NCBI GenBank assembly: GCA_963969595.1
Contig: OZ018408.1
Location: 46,191,022-46,255,021 of the forward strand
Direction: 5' to 3'
Length of the DNA: 64,000 nucleotides
Source: Neckera pumila
Taxonomy: Eukaryota; Streptophyta; Bryopsida; Hypnales; Neckeraceae
In this document: positions 48,591 to 61,827 of the stretch, piece by piece
How positions within the stretch are numbered: the stretch's first letter is position 1
How the letters are laid out: every line of letters begins with the position of its first letter
Translations under genes and position numbers: made by a program
Notes under the pieces: generated by a model
Seen by the model: the letters and a program-made list of their open reading frames with translations, nothing else
The model's database searches: none
Told to the model about the DNA's origin: nothing

Positions 48591-48812
48591 CACTACAAGA
48601 AGAAGGCGGGTTTTAAGTGAATCATTAAGTATATTCCTAGACATAAGACTTTAAATAATGACCTTTCAGGAGATTTTCAATAAAATTTTACTAAAATCAC
48701 ATGTATTTCTAGTAAAGTTTTATTGAAAATCTCCTTAGAGGTAAGTATTTGTAATCTCATGTCTAGGACTATATTTAAAAACTCACTTAAAATGTCCCTT
48801 TCTCTTGTAGTG
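48591..48812. mobile_element. CACTA-type miniature element, copy 2
   Basis: Starts CACTACAAGAAGAAGG and ends CTCTTGTAGTG; 222 bp. It shares 'CATGTCTAGGACTATA' and 'ACTCACTTAAAA' with copy 1. The flanks (TAA, then ATAA) are only an approximate 3-bp duplication. The left arm carries more changes than in copy 1. Confidence 0.82.
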
Positions 48813-49623
48813 ATAAAGGGCAATGTTTGACGGTAAGTTCCTACAAACTACGTCATTACTCAACAAGATTGAATTATAAACTTCAATTTTTGAATGTAGA
48901 TTATGTTTATATCAAAACTTTCCTCATTATAATTTTAACGTTTTCTATAAAAAAAAATATTTAGGGATTTTTTTTAAGATTGATATTATTTTTCACCTTG
49001 CCAACTAAAACTTTTAACAAATCCAATGACCTAGGAGAAAAAAGAATAAGTCAATGTGCAAGATTTTCTTTACTATAGAAAAAATAATTTTATTAACCGA
49101 CAATTTTTATGCGATTGAACACTTATCATATGAGAAAAATAGAGATTTATTCAATGAAATTCATATTTCTATTTCCTTAAGAATAAGTTTGTACTTAAAA
49201 AATCAAATACAAAAATTCAAATTGTTTTCATGTCATAAAACTTTTGCAAACTTCATACAAACTTCAGATCATCTTGGCTAAAACTAGGCTTTGAAGTGCA
49301 ACCATAGAGCAAATACAAGAAACACTTGTAGTATTTTCTATCACCTATTGCATGTTGATTTGTTTTTTGGCCATAACTTTTGCATTAAGGTTCCAAAAGA
49401 CTCAGGATTCATAGATGAGATACTCATGACTATTATACAATTTGGGCTAAATTAACGATTGTTTGTATTTTTCAAAAATATTTTATTATCTAAAATAACC
49501 TCCAATTTTATGTCACATTTGCCAATTTGGGGGTTTGTAACACTATTTCTAATCTAAAAAAACAAATCTGGAGCTTAAATGTGAAAAAAGAGGTGTTCTT
49601 GTAGATAAAAAGATATTGTTTAA

Positions 49624-50548
49624 TCCCTGAAGGACCAAATTGCATTTTTTTTAAATTGTATAGAAATTTTGGGTAGGTACGTGTGAATGAGGATATGCAT
49701 ATTTTGGGCTGAACTTTTAGTAGAATTTGAGGACAAGGAATATGTTTCATGTGTACTAAATTTCATGACATTTGGAAATATGAGTCATGGCCAAATATGT
49801 TACTTTTTTTGATACCTGGGCAGTCCAGGCAGATTAAAAAAAACACTTTTTTCCTAAATAAAAGTTTGAAAATGATTTTCTACATTTATGTGTACATGAA
49901 AAGCTTTGAATCATTCCATTTCAATCAATGAGTCAACGTTTATGAGTTTTAGTTTGCAGGCAGTTATGGATTTTCTACTCTAAAATAAACTTTGAAGTTG
50001 TATATTTAACTCAATTTTCAATATTTTGGGAAAAAAGTAAATTCCTAGAATGTCGATTGTTTAGTACAACATTACAACTGTTGGGATTGGCATTATTTAA
50101 TTCTATAATTGATAATCTTAACAATTTAGTATTTTGAATCATTTTCTACTTCTTTTTACTTACTATTTTTTCCCTATATGTTGTACAATTCCAAATGATG
50201 TGAAATTTTTCAAGCATATTGCCAACTTGTTTAGAAAACTGAATTCATAGAAGCACCACCATTTTTGACATTTTTTCATTGAAAGGTGAGCTTGTGAAGT
50301 GCAGCTGCCTGGTTTTTTTGCAAGGTTGGGAAAATGGTTTTGGTGAATTTGAATGCTTATAACTTATAAGCCACCAAGTAAAATTTTCTGGAATTTCTGG
50401 AATTTACTGAAGTTTCCAAGTCATCATACTACAAGATCCTACAATTACATGTGTTAAAAATTGTTTTTTTCCAAAAATTTGGTAGTTGTACTAGAAATGG
50501 CAGTTTTGGAGCGTTTTTGGTGAATAAATAGTTGTGGAACTTTTGGGA
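49624..50548 (-). mobile_element. T4 element, copy e
   Basis: 925 bp flanked by TTAA at 49620-49623 and 50549-50552. The ends TCCCTGAAGGACCA and TCCCAAAAGTTCCA match imperfectly. Internally it is closest to copy g, for example 'GGTAGGTACGT' near the left end and CATCATACTACAAGATCCTA near the right, so copies e and g form a subfamily. Confidence 0.8.
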
Positions 50549-50559
50549 TTAAAATAATA

Positions 50560-51950
50560 TATAAATAATCTATTCTATGTTGTATAAAACTATAGAAGTC
50601 TAAAGGTGAGCTTTGTTCTATTTTCATTTTGAAATACATAAAATGTTATTTTGATTGCTCTTTTGGAAAATGACTATCTTTATAGAATTGTTACAAATGA
50701 CCAAGTTTTATTTTGTTTTTTAAACTTTCTTTCCAATTTTTTCCAAATTAAAACTCAAAAGTACTTATTTTCTTAAGATTTTGCACTCTTTTAGTTCTCC
50801 TAATTAGAGAATTTTTCTATGCTTTATCTTCCTAAGGTACAATCTTTTTAAAGATATATACATTGACAATATTTTTAAATTTCTTAATCATTTTTTAGTT
50901 TTAAAGTACTTTAGAAAAAAAAGTACCATGAAAATGCAACAAAATTAGCAAGTATTTTTTGCAATCACTACACTAAGCAAATTAGTGCAATAAATTAATT
51001 TGCTAAGATACACTAAGCTAGTTAATGTGATTCTATATCATATTTTTTGTTTGCAGCCATAGTCCACCTCATGCATGGCCCATCTTTGCCTTTAACTTAT
51101 TCCTTGCAATCTTCCTCCCCTCAAGTGTAGATAATGAATTTTCTTCATTATTCAAAAAATTTATTTAAATTTATTTATATCCACTAAAGCATATCTAAAC
51201 TTTTGAGTTAATAAAGAATATTTATTGAGTGTCTAGGACAAAAATTTGTTGAGAGAATGGATTTGAAAATGAAAATGAAAGATTGATCATTAGGATTTAG
51301 CTAAATTGCTATTAGGCTTGCAGAAGGTAATAATGTTGATATTGGGAGTGCAATTAATTATTGATTATAGCAGTATGATTTCATGTAGGAAATATCAATA
51401 ATTAAAATAAGCTTTTAGATTTAAATTATCTCAAGTTATGTGCTATTATACAAAGTACTTGATGAAAATCATTGAATCCAAGGATTCTTGAGTTTGATTT
51501 CCAATACCATATTATGTGGTCTTTTCTAGTTTATTTTTGGCATCATCTTTGAATATAAGAATATAATTAGGCAATTAGCTTGAACTCCTATTATTAATGA
51601 CCAAGTTGGAGCTTGAACCTACGCTCATCTAGTATATGGTGCTAGCCCCCCTAGGGACCCATCTCTACATATCCAATTACACCTCACGTCCACACTGCTT
51701 ACCATCTTTAGACTTTTCACATGATGTTGACCTAGTCATTTAGTTGTTCATAAAAACTTTATTTGTAGATAGTGTGTTGGTTTTGTCACCTTCTTTGCAT
51801 TCAAAAACAACTCTAGTTGTCTTTACAACACTAAGTAGTCACTCTTATACTTCACCATTAAGTGATGCCAATTCATTATCTTTGATTGGAGGAAGTGGAG
51901 GATGTGGCAAAAAATATGAAGAAGTCAAGGATAGAATAAGGCACTAAAGA
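50560..51950. other. AT-rich intergenic DNA
   Basis: No gene recognised. A short frame at 51744-51947 ends next to CATTAG copy 3 and resembles sequence on the other side of that insertion. Confidence 0.45.
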
Positions 51951-51962
51951 AAAGACATGGCC

Positions 51963-52201
51963 TATTAGATGAGATTCGGGGGTCTTGGAGGGCTCCGAGT
52001 TCCCCTGCTTCTACTGCGTTCCCAAACTGCGGGGATTGCCACATCATTTTTTGAAAAAAAAAAAAAAAAAATTGCGTAAAATGATATTTTGGTAAAAGAA
52101 TAAAAAAATTCTAACACACTCGTACCGGCATTCACTGAATCTGGGCAGATCAAGGAACGGGCCTGAAATGGCCCTCCAAGACCCCCAAATATCATCTAAT
52201 G
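51963..52201. mobile_element. CATTAG inverted-repeat element, copy 3
   Basis: About 239 bp with the best-matched ends: ATTAGATGAGATTCGGGGGT at the left against ATTAGATGATATTTGGGGGT (inverse) at the right, continuing as CTTGGAGGGC on both sides. It shares 'GGAACGGGCCTGAAA' with copies 1 and 2. Confidence 0.82.
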
Positions 52202-53399
52202 GTAGTGAAGGGAAAGACAATAGCTACCCTAGAGGAAGTTGAAATGGAGGACATGGCAACTAATTTGAAGAAGTTGAGGAAAGAAAAAGGCGCAAAGGAA
52301 AATATTATGGCCCACAAGAATAGAAAGATAGAAGTAAAAAAAAAAGGAATTGGCCTAGGTTGATGAAGTGGCAAAGGCACAAAGAAGGGTGAAGGAGTAG
52401 AAAATGTTTCAAAAAAGGAAGGCAAGAAAAGGATTCAAATATCATGTCTAAAAGAAGGAAGAAAGTGAATGACAATGACTTTTTGGAATAATTGTTTGGT
52501 TGAAATGAAGTTTGCTAGGTAATTTCAATTAATTTATTATAAGGTGCTGACCATAGTTGTATTTTGGGATTGTTGCAACATTTGCAAAGATTGCAAAGAT
52601 GATTGCCAAATATAAAGAGATGACTACCAAATGTAGGTTGTTTCTAGTTGTATTAATTCAAAATCCTTCACCTACTTTTTGAGCCATGCACCCTAGCTAC
52701 TAGCAAATGGTTGTCAAGTTTGTACTATATCTTTTGAACCATATATCAAGGCCAATAGTGATAGGAGGTATTTTTAGGATAGTGTGTATTTTTTATGTAA
52801 AAGGATTATGCTATCATTTAGCTAGAAAAAACAAACAATCGACTACTATGGTAGTTTAGTGATTTAAAACTTATTTTATTCCTTTTAAAAAAAATCTTTT
52901 GTATTTATTTTTTGCACTTATCTTAAAGGAGACAAATTACTTGAAAAAATAAGTGTCTTGTAATAGATGCTTGTTTAATGTCCTTTTGGTTTGATATTTT
53001 GATGCCGTGAAGAGAGCTTATTGTATTATTTTTTCAATGCTTTTTTATTTTGAGTTTGTTTAATTTATTGGTTTGCAATTTGAGGGGTTCACTTCTATCA
53101 TTTGTTTTCAAATATTTTTGAACCGTAGAATCTTGTCTTAACATATTAATTTGATTGTAGAGATTTTAAATCATATGACAAGTTTTTATGACCAACCCTG
53201 TAGATTTAGGATAATTAATAATTTGGAAAAATATCCTATAGTACAATTGATTTGTTCCCTGGGAGAATTTCAAGTAGGATGTATGAGCTAGTTAATCCAA
53301 CCAAGAAGCACAATTTAATATTACAAATTGAAATCCTCACCAGCTAGGCTTAATTGCAACTATCCTCCATTGAACTAAAAAGCCACAATTGTGAGATGA

Positions 53400-54840
53400 C
53401 TTTATCTTATGATTTTAATTCTTTCCAAGTTAGTTGATATTTAACCTTTCAAACTTGCCCAATATTCTTTCATTTCACTTGCTACAATACAGGCTCCTTC
53501 AATTTCAAATTGGCTTGACCATAAACACTTATATTTGTTTCAACCAGCTTCTTTTTCAACATCAAGGCATTATTCATAGTAACAATTGGGATTTTATTTG
53601 CTTCATATTTCTCTTTGCCTTTTTGCATTATAAAATTTGACTTCCCTCTTAGTAATAAGTAATGATACAAGCTTGCTATTAACACTTGGCAAACTACACA
53701 CTTTTAATTGCTCATTCAACAATAGGCTTTTTAATAAACAAGTAGACCTCTTTCACTATCTTGCAATCACTCTTTGATTTGGTAAATGGCTTCTATAACA
53801 ATTCAAAGTCAAATTACACTCATTTATTTCCAACTTGGAAATTTGATTCAATCACTAAACTAATAACCCGAATCACACACCACAAGACTCAACTCTTGAA
53901 TCAAATACATTTAGACTAACAATCAAACAAATCCCAACTTGGACAACGACCATATCTAATATTTACATTAATCAACACATGTACACATTTTCCAATTTGG
54001 ACTTATAAATATGATTCATTCAATGGACTACAACTCAAACAACTAAGCAACCAACTCAAACACTTCCAACATTTCCAATTAGGTACACACAATTCAAAGC
54101 AATTTTTGACAACACTTAATATGCACACTTTCTCAATCAAATTCCACTCCAATATAGCACAGCATAATTCTACAACATTTAACACAATACAACGCATATG
54201 CATCAATTCAAATACAATCACTTGCAATACACAAGAAGCAATACACATTCCATTAGGCAATGTAGTTTGCGCATTAATCACGAAGAAAACTATATAAAAC
54301 AACCAATTTGGTGGCTAGATTCTCAGGCTTATCTAATAGTGGGTGCCAAAAATTGAGTTGGAGAGAAGTTAATACCAATCATCCAATTCCCAACTCAACA
54401 AAAGAAACCCACAACTTTTAACCTTCCATTCACGTGACAATCCTTAATTGGTTAATTGTCTATTCAGCATTAAACCTAACTCCAATTAGGTTGTCACTAA
54501 CTCCAAACGTTAATTCAATATGCATCCCCTATAAGAAACCCGTGTTTTAGAGGATGTTTTCTATATTTTTTGAAACGCATTTTTGTGGACATTAAATAAA
54601 ACAACCCATGTTTTTATATCAACAATAATGTTCCAAAGTGTTCCAAATTGTCTTCCAAATTAAAAGAGTGATAGTCAACAAAAGAAAGTTCAATCCATTC
54701 CTCAAAAATGAAAATTGTTAATGGTTCTTTTTAGACTCTATTATCCATTTCACATGCTTGTTGAAAACTTGAAACTTTTGTCCTCAAAATATATCTTTAT
54801 ATCTTTAAGTCATGTCACCTCAAAATTGAACCCTAGGTTT
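53400..54840. other. C/A-skewed intergenic stretch
   Basis: From about 53650 to 54480 the + strand is rich in A and C with few G residues (for example CAACTCAAACACTTCC). Open frames occur on both strands but are not protein-like. No element was recognised. Confidence 0.35.
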
Positions 54841-54849
54841 GTTAATATA

Positions 54850-55117
54850 GAAAAAAATATATTATTGTTTTATTGACATTTGAAATGATTTGTTTTTTAT
54901 ATCTTTATTTTTTAATTCTCATGATAGAATAAATGAATCTAGCAATTTTACATAGATAAATCTATCCACAAATTGTTTTGAAAGAAAAAAATATATTATT
55001 GTTTTATTGACATTTGAAATGATTTGTTTTTTATATCTTTATTTTTTAATTCTCATGATAGAATAAATGAATCTAGCAATTTTACATAGATAAATCTATC
55101 CACAAATTGTTTTGAAA
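54850..55117. repeat. Perfect 134-bp tandem duplication
   Basis: The unit 54850-54983 (starting GAAAAAAATATATTATTG) is repeated at 54984-55117 without any difference that I can see, in DNA that elsewhere is heavily diverged. A recent event or an assembly duplication. Confidence 0.92.
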
Positions 55118-55176
55118 TAGGATCCTAATTCCTAAATGACAAAACTCTTTACCAAGAGTACTTTGAATTCTTCATT

Positions 55177-55581
55177 TCATTTTTTGAAACAAAATATGAT
55201 ACCATGCCAAAATGCAAGAGTTTTCTTGTACCAAGTTTTTTTGGTGTTCTTTTGTGTTGTTTTGGTACATTGATTACTACAATTTGGATGTGATGGTAAT
55301 GGAAGTTCAAATGTTTCACTACCCTCAATGTTTGGAGAATTTGTAGGTGATGTATTTCTTATATTTTGATTTGCAAGACTTTGTAATTTTTGATGCTCAT
55401 CACAAAATAGTGTAGATTCCATACTCCGTGCTTTTGATGTAGAGTCCTTTGCTGGCAATTGTACCGCGTAAAATGATTGAATAAAAGAAGGCATCTTTAA
55501 TATTATGAAAAAATTTGGAAATTTTATTCTCCAATACAACTTGATTAATTGGTATAGATTGATATAGTAACTTAATAACAA
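55177..55581 (-). CDS. Hypothetical open frame, 134 codons
   Basis: Minus-strand frame; the likeliest start is the internal MPSFIQSFYAVQLPAKDST. It has a Ser/Asn/Pro-rich middle (NTSPTNSPNIEGSETFELPL) and a basic C-terminal part (TKTTQKNTKKTWYKK). It is long for DNA this AT-rich, so it may be a former exon. No family recognised and no splice partner found. Confidence 0.25.
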   Translation of the reverse strand: MLLSYYINLYQLIKLYWRIKFPNFFIILKMPSFIQSFYAVQLPAKDSTSKARSMESTLFCDEHQKLQSLANQNIRNTSPTNSPNIEGSETFELPLPSHPNCSNQCTKTTQKNTKKTWYKKTLAFWHGIIFCFKK

Positions 55582-57058
55582 TATAGATATAATTTTATAA
55601 AGAATGATAAATGCATCTTGGTATAAATCAAAATAGCAATATATTAGCTTACAAAAGTTTATATACTATAAGTAGGTGTCTTTTACTTTGCATTTTGAAC
55701 AACTGATCTTTACTTTGGCATGCTTTTGCTTTAAACTTTAATTTAGCTTTCACTTTGACGCTTTTTTTTTAACATATTTTTAGCATTTCAATTAGTTCTT
55801 AAAACTTTTGCATTTGAAGTGAATACTAACCTTCTCATCCTTTAGGAATTCTTCAAACTTGTCATCCAATCATTTAACTCTAAATGCCCAAGGCACCCAA
55901 ATTTACTGTTTGCAAAACCTTGAAGTTAAGAAAGACCTAACAAAGTTACTATTCTTAGTAGTTTATACTTTTACAAATTTCTTTTTGAAGTCTAATTTTA
56001 GCATGAAAAATCCAATCTTAAAAATAAATGATAGTGATTTTTCTATTCAAGTTTTTGTACAAGGTTATCCATTGCAATCTTGACTTCTTGTAGTGTTGAG
56101 AGCTCTTGGAAATGAGCCTCAAATACACTAGATCTTGGAGAAAAAATCACACTCAAAATTAATTTAAAAAAATTGTAGAGTAGATTTTAAGAAGCCATAA
56201 ATTGATCGAGGTTGTACAAGTTAGGTCCTTTAACCTCATATTTTTTTCGTCACCAACTTTATTAGATTTGACTTGTGTAAAGAAAATTGAAAGATTTTTG
56301 CAGTTTTAGCACCCTCATGGTCAAACATTATAATCTTTCACTTCATAAGTGATATTGTTGTGTTTTTTTTTTCTATAAGATCTCTAACATGTCCAATTTG
56401 AATTTGTACGGTTACAATTCAAAAAAAATTGATACAACTTATCAAAATGTTGGCAATTTGTTCAATTTAGAGCAAATTCCAGGAAGCCCAAAACAGGCCT
56501 TGGGCATTTAGGAATTAACAAATGCATACAATATTTTGCTTCAAATTAATTGAACTTTAGATTTTCAAAATTCATGGACTGATATAGAAAATTAATCTTG
56601 TTATAAAATTAATTCAGCGTTTTAAAAGTGTTAATTTTGTACTAGTATCACTAGGTTTTAATAAAATGGTGATCTTTTTTACAAATATAGCAAACTTCTT
56701 TTAAGGTAGTGCTCGTCTTAATGTATAAATATACCCAAATTTTCATGTATAAGAAGGCTATTGATGGAGTTATTAGTTTAAATGTTTATCTTTTTATAAT
56801 TAAATTTTGCATGAAAACTTTTGGAAATATTCTTACAAAGTTACAAATGAGATTTTTGAGGCAAATTTTTTTATATATTTCCAAATCTAAAATCTTATAT
56901 GGGCAAAATTTACTAGCAAGGTTTTAATAGAAATTATGAATCTAATATTAAAACAGGAGTTTTGAAATTCAAAATCTTTTGACAATTTGATTTTAAGGCA
57001 AACTAGAAATTGGCTTTACATGTTTTATTTTGTTTGCAATGTACTAATGCTATTTATG

Positions 57059-57388
57059 TTTATATATTTATATATTTATATATTTATATATTTATATATT
57101 TATATATTTATATATTTATATATTTATATATTTATATATTTATATATTTATATATTTATATATTTATATATTTATATATTTATATATTTATATATTTATA
57201 TATTTATATATTTATATATTTATATATTTATATATTTATATATTTATATATTTATATATTTATATATTTATATATTTATATATTTATATATTTATATATT
57301 TATATATTTATATATTTATATATTTATATATTTATATATTTATATATTTATATATTTATATATTTATATATTTATATATTTATATATA
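57059..57388. repeat. (TTTATATA)n microsatellite, about 41 units
   Basis: An essentially pure 8-bp repeat of about 330 bp. Because 8 is not a multiple of 3 and the unit has no in-frame stop, it creates long artificial Ile/Tyr/Phe/Leu frames in the + strand. Confidence 0.95.
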
Positions 57389-57696
57389 TTTTAAATTATT
57401 TCAAAATACCAATGTGTGGAGGGAAGCATATGTTTGGTTTAATAATTAATAGTTTCGGATATAAATTTGCCTTAAAAAAACTTAAAATTCAGAAATCCCA
57501 AAACTTAAGAAATTTGTCATTTGTGATTTTAAGCTATGACACTTTAGTTAATCATATCTTCATGTGGCATCAAAATTTAAAAATAGTTGTGTCTTTAATT
57601 ATGACTTTTCAAGTAGTGTGGCATCAAAATGTCTTTATGTCATATGGCCTCAGAATTGAATACTTAATTTCTTGATGGAAGAAAAAAGATCCATAA

Positions 57697-58651
57697 CCTC
57701 TAAAGTTTCAAGGCCTTTTTTCCATCAAAAACCACTCAAAGATTCCATTTCTATAGCAAAGAGCAAAAAAATTAAGAAATACTTTTTTTGTACATCTAAC
57801 CATAGGATCTTATACTTGACTAGTGTAAGAATGTGTGGAAGAAGTTTTAGAAAGCTTGACTGTGTAGATTGCAAGATTTTTGCACTTAAAGTGAAGGAAA
57901 CAAGTGTTTTTTGCACCTTACTCAATTACATTTTTTGGCTTTGAACTTTCATAACTTAGAATTTTTGCTCTATTGGTTTTGAATTTTTTGAATTTAATAT
58001 AATGAAGAATTGAATGAAAATTTGGGAATTAAAAAATAAAAATAAAAAATTGTTTTTACTCATTAAAAAATTGTTACGTAGAAGTGATTCAAGATTGAAG
58101 GAAAAATAAATTATTAATAGCTCTAAGATGGAATTGAAATACAATAATTTCAATAATGAGATTGTTCTAGCAAGAAAATTTATCACTACATAAGAATTTT
58201 TTTTGAAAATTGTAAAAATCGTATTAAAAAATAAACTCTATAAGTTATTTTTTTCAAGAAGATGCTTAATTAGATTGCCCAAAAAAACAAATATTGTCCT
58301 TAATTTTCTCATTGTTAGTCCAAATTGAATGAATCAAAGCTTCAAATAGAGACAAAAATATATCTATGAGAAACAAGTTTTTAAAATCTTTTTTTAAAAT
58401 TTTTTTTGAGGGTTTTTTCTACTCGTTGAACAAAAAAAAGGGCTTTTTGTACCATAACTTTTGCTCTGGGGCACCAATTGAGTTAAAAATAATTTTAAGA
58501 TTGTTTATTTTTGGAAACAAATTGTTTTTGGAAAGCAAATATATTTTTCTACCTTCAAAAAAGAATTTAAAAAATCAAGACAAATATTGAAATCGTAGGA
58601 GCCTGCCCGAAATCCATTTTGTCTCCCGAGGGTACAACGGGACTTTAGAGA
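57697..58651 (+). mobile_element. T4 element, copy f
   Basis: About 955 bp. Left flank ATAA (57693-57696), right flank TTAA (58652-58655). The ends CCTCTAAAG and TCTCTAAAG (inverse) share the changed second C. It keeps CTAACCATAGGATCTTATAC and the sub-terminal hairpin 'TTGTCTCCCGAGGGTACAA'. It is more diverged than copies b and d. Confidence 0.78.
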
Positions 58652-58859
58652 TTAAGGTAGTCAAGAGAAATATTAGCTAAACTGACCTATCGTGGTCATA
58701 ACCATTATTGAAAATATTATATGATTTTTATGAAAATGCGATAAATTATTAATACTTGAAATAAGAAGTTCAAAAACTTCATTGGTTAGATATAGTTGTT
58801 TATTGCAATGACTGACAATAAGGATTTACAATACAGAAAAATTGTGAGCAAGAACAAAC

Positions 58860-59150
58860 AATTTGTTGAGCCAAAGAATCAAATTGGTGATAATGGCAAA
58901 ATTAATAGCAAGTTTAGACAAAGAAATTGACAAACTATAATAAGAGAGTGATGAACGCTGGAAAACAAATTGAGTTTTTGGAAGAAACATTAGCAAACTT
59001 AATGAGACCTTTAGAAAACCATAACCAACATTTTAGAATGGTGAAAGAAATAATTGAAAACTTAATTAACCAAGCAAGTGGCATATGAAAATTATAAAGA
59101 ACATGATAAAGCTCTTATTGAACTTAGAATAAAAGTAAAAAAAAAATAGA
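58860..59150 (+). pseudogene. Decayed coding fragment, coiled-coil-like
   Basis: From 58951 the + strand reads MNAGKQIEFLEETLANLMRP and continues ENHNQHFRMVKEIIENLINQ before a stop; flanking frames continue the charged, helix-like composition with interruptions. It suggests a remnant of a coding exon, possibly of an element. Family unknown. Confidence 0.25.
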
Positions 59151-59849
59151 AGCAATTTCTAATCATTAGATTTTTTAATCTTTTATCTTCTTTTTTTTAA
59201 TCTTTAATATAATTATTTATTTATTTATTGTATCTTTCATTTATAAATTAATCAAATTGAATTCTAATGAAAAAAATTTAGTTTGGACTTAATTACATGA
59301 TTTTGTATACATGAGCCCTTTTGTCAAATTTTGAGTATTCATATGGTTCTACTCAAGCAATAGAATAGTCAAGTGATAGAATTGGATTATCATTTGGTAA
59401 AGCCATGGGATCGTTTTGAATTTTGCCATCTTTTTACAATATTTGTCTTTTCATTTAGGATGCCAAGTGAATTCTATTTTCCAATATAGCTTCAAAACTA
59501 ATAATTTTCATGACCAAAATTTAAATACAAACATTTATAAACTGGGTAACTTCAAATTCAAACACCTTCAAATACATGAAGAGAGTTAGTAATATTGTAA
59601 ATAATCACTCTATATAAAACATTTAGAGGATGAAAAATATAAAGTAAATTCTAAGTTTTTGAAAGAATAAGTATATATAAAATGATTAAAATATGTAAAA
59701 GTAGTTTTATTTTTATATTTGCAATCACATAAATACAAGAAATAAAAACCTTGAAGCTTGTAGAAAAAAATGAAACCTTCATAAAAAAGTACACTTAAAA
59801 AAAAAACATTTTTAAACAATTTAAAAAATAAAGATAAAATAAATAAATA

Positions 59850-59853
<4 letters not shown>

Positions 59854-59926
<73 letters not shown>
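59854..59926. repeat. (TA)n microsatellite, about 73 bp
   Basis: Uninterrupted TA repeat preceded by AAATA repeats. Confidence 0.95.
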
Positions 59927-59927
<1 letters not shown>

Positions 59928-59929
59928 CT

Positions 59930-61240
59930 TTATTAGATTGCATAATGTCTAATATTACATCAATCATAACTAGTTTCTTTTGAAATTCATGACAAAAATT
60001 TGTTTAATTTTAATTTCAAAAGTCAAAATTTTAAATCTTATAATTTTTTGAGAAATATATTTGATAATTTACAATAAAAGAGAACTAAAAAATTAAATAC
60101 TAGAATCATTTCTACATTTGAGGTTAGAAATGATTTTAGTTTTTTGGAAATTGTCTTGGATTTCTTTAGCAATAATAGCTTGACTTGTGTTGATAGTGTT
60201 TGATTTTTATTACATTTAAATAAAAAATATTGATAATTAATACTTGATGAAGAATTCAAAATGAAGAGGTGTGTTTTAGAACAATGAAGTCATAAATGAA
60301 TTTATTTATAGTTAAAATTCATTCTTTGATCTTTACAAAAATGGCACCTATGGATGCTCAATTAAAGTCATTAATATTGGCTCGCAATTTCAAACAAGCT
60401 TCAACAATGGACTAGTGTGCCTTAAGTTGTTGCCACAACCAAAATAAAAGTATTTGTTTTTTTTAATTTTATGAAAACCTTAAAACTCAATATCTTTTCT
60501 ATCTTGAATTGGAACGCCACAAAATTAAGCACTCCTTTTTGCTAAAAGCTTCCCAACGATATGAAGAATGTGATTGGAGGACACAATTTTGGAAATCTCA
60601 ATGTAATAAGAAAAACAAACAAACAACCTCATTTTTGCAACTTATTTGCAAATGTTCTTCATCTAATTTTGATGACTTTTTATTTTTTACTATTAATTTT
60701 GATAACTAGTAGAAATGTTTAGTTAAATCTAAAATATCACATCAAATATAACAGTTTTATGAATCGCTTGTAGCAATTTGCAAGGTAAATAGTTACCACT
60801 ATTATACTACTATTAGTTATATGGAAAAGACAAAAGAGGAACTTGATGTTAGTCAAAGGATACTACAAATTTTTAGGATCCATAAAACTATACATCAAAG
60901 AAGTGAAGGCATGAATCACTCATACAATTTGGATGTAATTTGTGTGCATTCAATTGAAATGTATTAAAAAAACCTTTGGAACATGGGGATGATGTATTTG
61001 AAATTAATACTAAAAAATGTATTATGTACTTTCAAATAAAGTCCATATTTCTTGATTTTTTTGAATAATTCACGTATTTAAAAAAAATTATAGTTCATAA
61101 ACAGTTTTCAAAATTGGTATAGATTAGTTTTTTTTAATAAATTTTAGTATCCAAATATCCAAAACAATGAACCTCATTTAGAAATTTTGGTACCACATTC
61201 CTCAAGCACGATTACACATATACATCGAAGGCCTTGCAAA
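59930..61240. other. AT-rich intergenic DNA
   Basis: No gene or element recognised. Confidence 0.5.
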
Positions 61241-61251
61241 AAAATAAATCC

Positions 61252-61665
61252 CATTAGAAAAGAATTGAACCCCAAAAGAGGCCGCTTTGTAATGCAAAAA
61301 TTTAGGTGGGAAAAGCCTTCACAACTTACTAATTAGGCCAAGAATTCTATAAAGAATTCAAAAATTTGTCATCATTACTCAATCCATCTCCATGATCTCT
61401 TGAATTAGTGGGTGGGAAGAGCCTTCTTAATCCACTAATTGGCCAAGAATTGCATTATGAACTCAAAAATTTGGCATCATTATCCAATCTAACTTCAAGA
61501 TATCATAAATTTCATGATGGTTTCCTCATGAAGGATTGAGCACATGCCAAGTGGTGGTTGTAATGAATCTATAATTGCTCTCATATTCATGCAATTACAT
61601 GCAATTAGTAGTAAAAGTGGTAAGAAAACTCAAGGCCTCTTTTTGGATTCAATTCTTTTCTAATG
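61252..61665. mobile_element. Inverted-repeat element with internal tandem repeat
   Basis: Left end CATTAGAAAAGAATTGAACC, right end its near-complement (GGATTCAATTCTTTTCTAAT), arms about 32 bases. Inside, a unit of about 105 bp starting GGTGGGAA(A/G)AGCCTTC occurs twice in tandem (about 61310 and 61411). The first six bases match the CATTAG family but nothing else does. Confidence 0.72.
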
Positions 61666-61827
61666 CTTATCCTCTGCATAGGTAGAAAGAAGATTTTCTT
61701 GCATCTCATTTCATTACATTTGAAAACACACTTCTATTGATTTTCTAGTAAAAATTGTTTATTGCAATGATGAATGAATAAATAAATCAATGATAAATGT
61801 AGATAAGGTGGAAGTGTTGGTATTCAA

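Noticed and set aside
56083..56093. CTTGTAGTG, as at the right end of a CACTA element
   Set aside because: No matching CACTACAAG end was found upstream. A nine-base match alone is not enough.
56987..57675. Two long + strand frames of 135 and 221 codons
   Set aside because: They are produced by the (TTTATATA)n array, whose 8-bp unit has no in-frame stop. The product would be an Ile/Tyr/Phe/Leu repeat.
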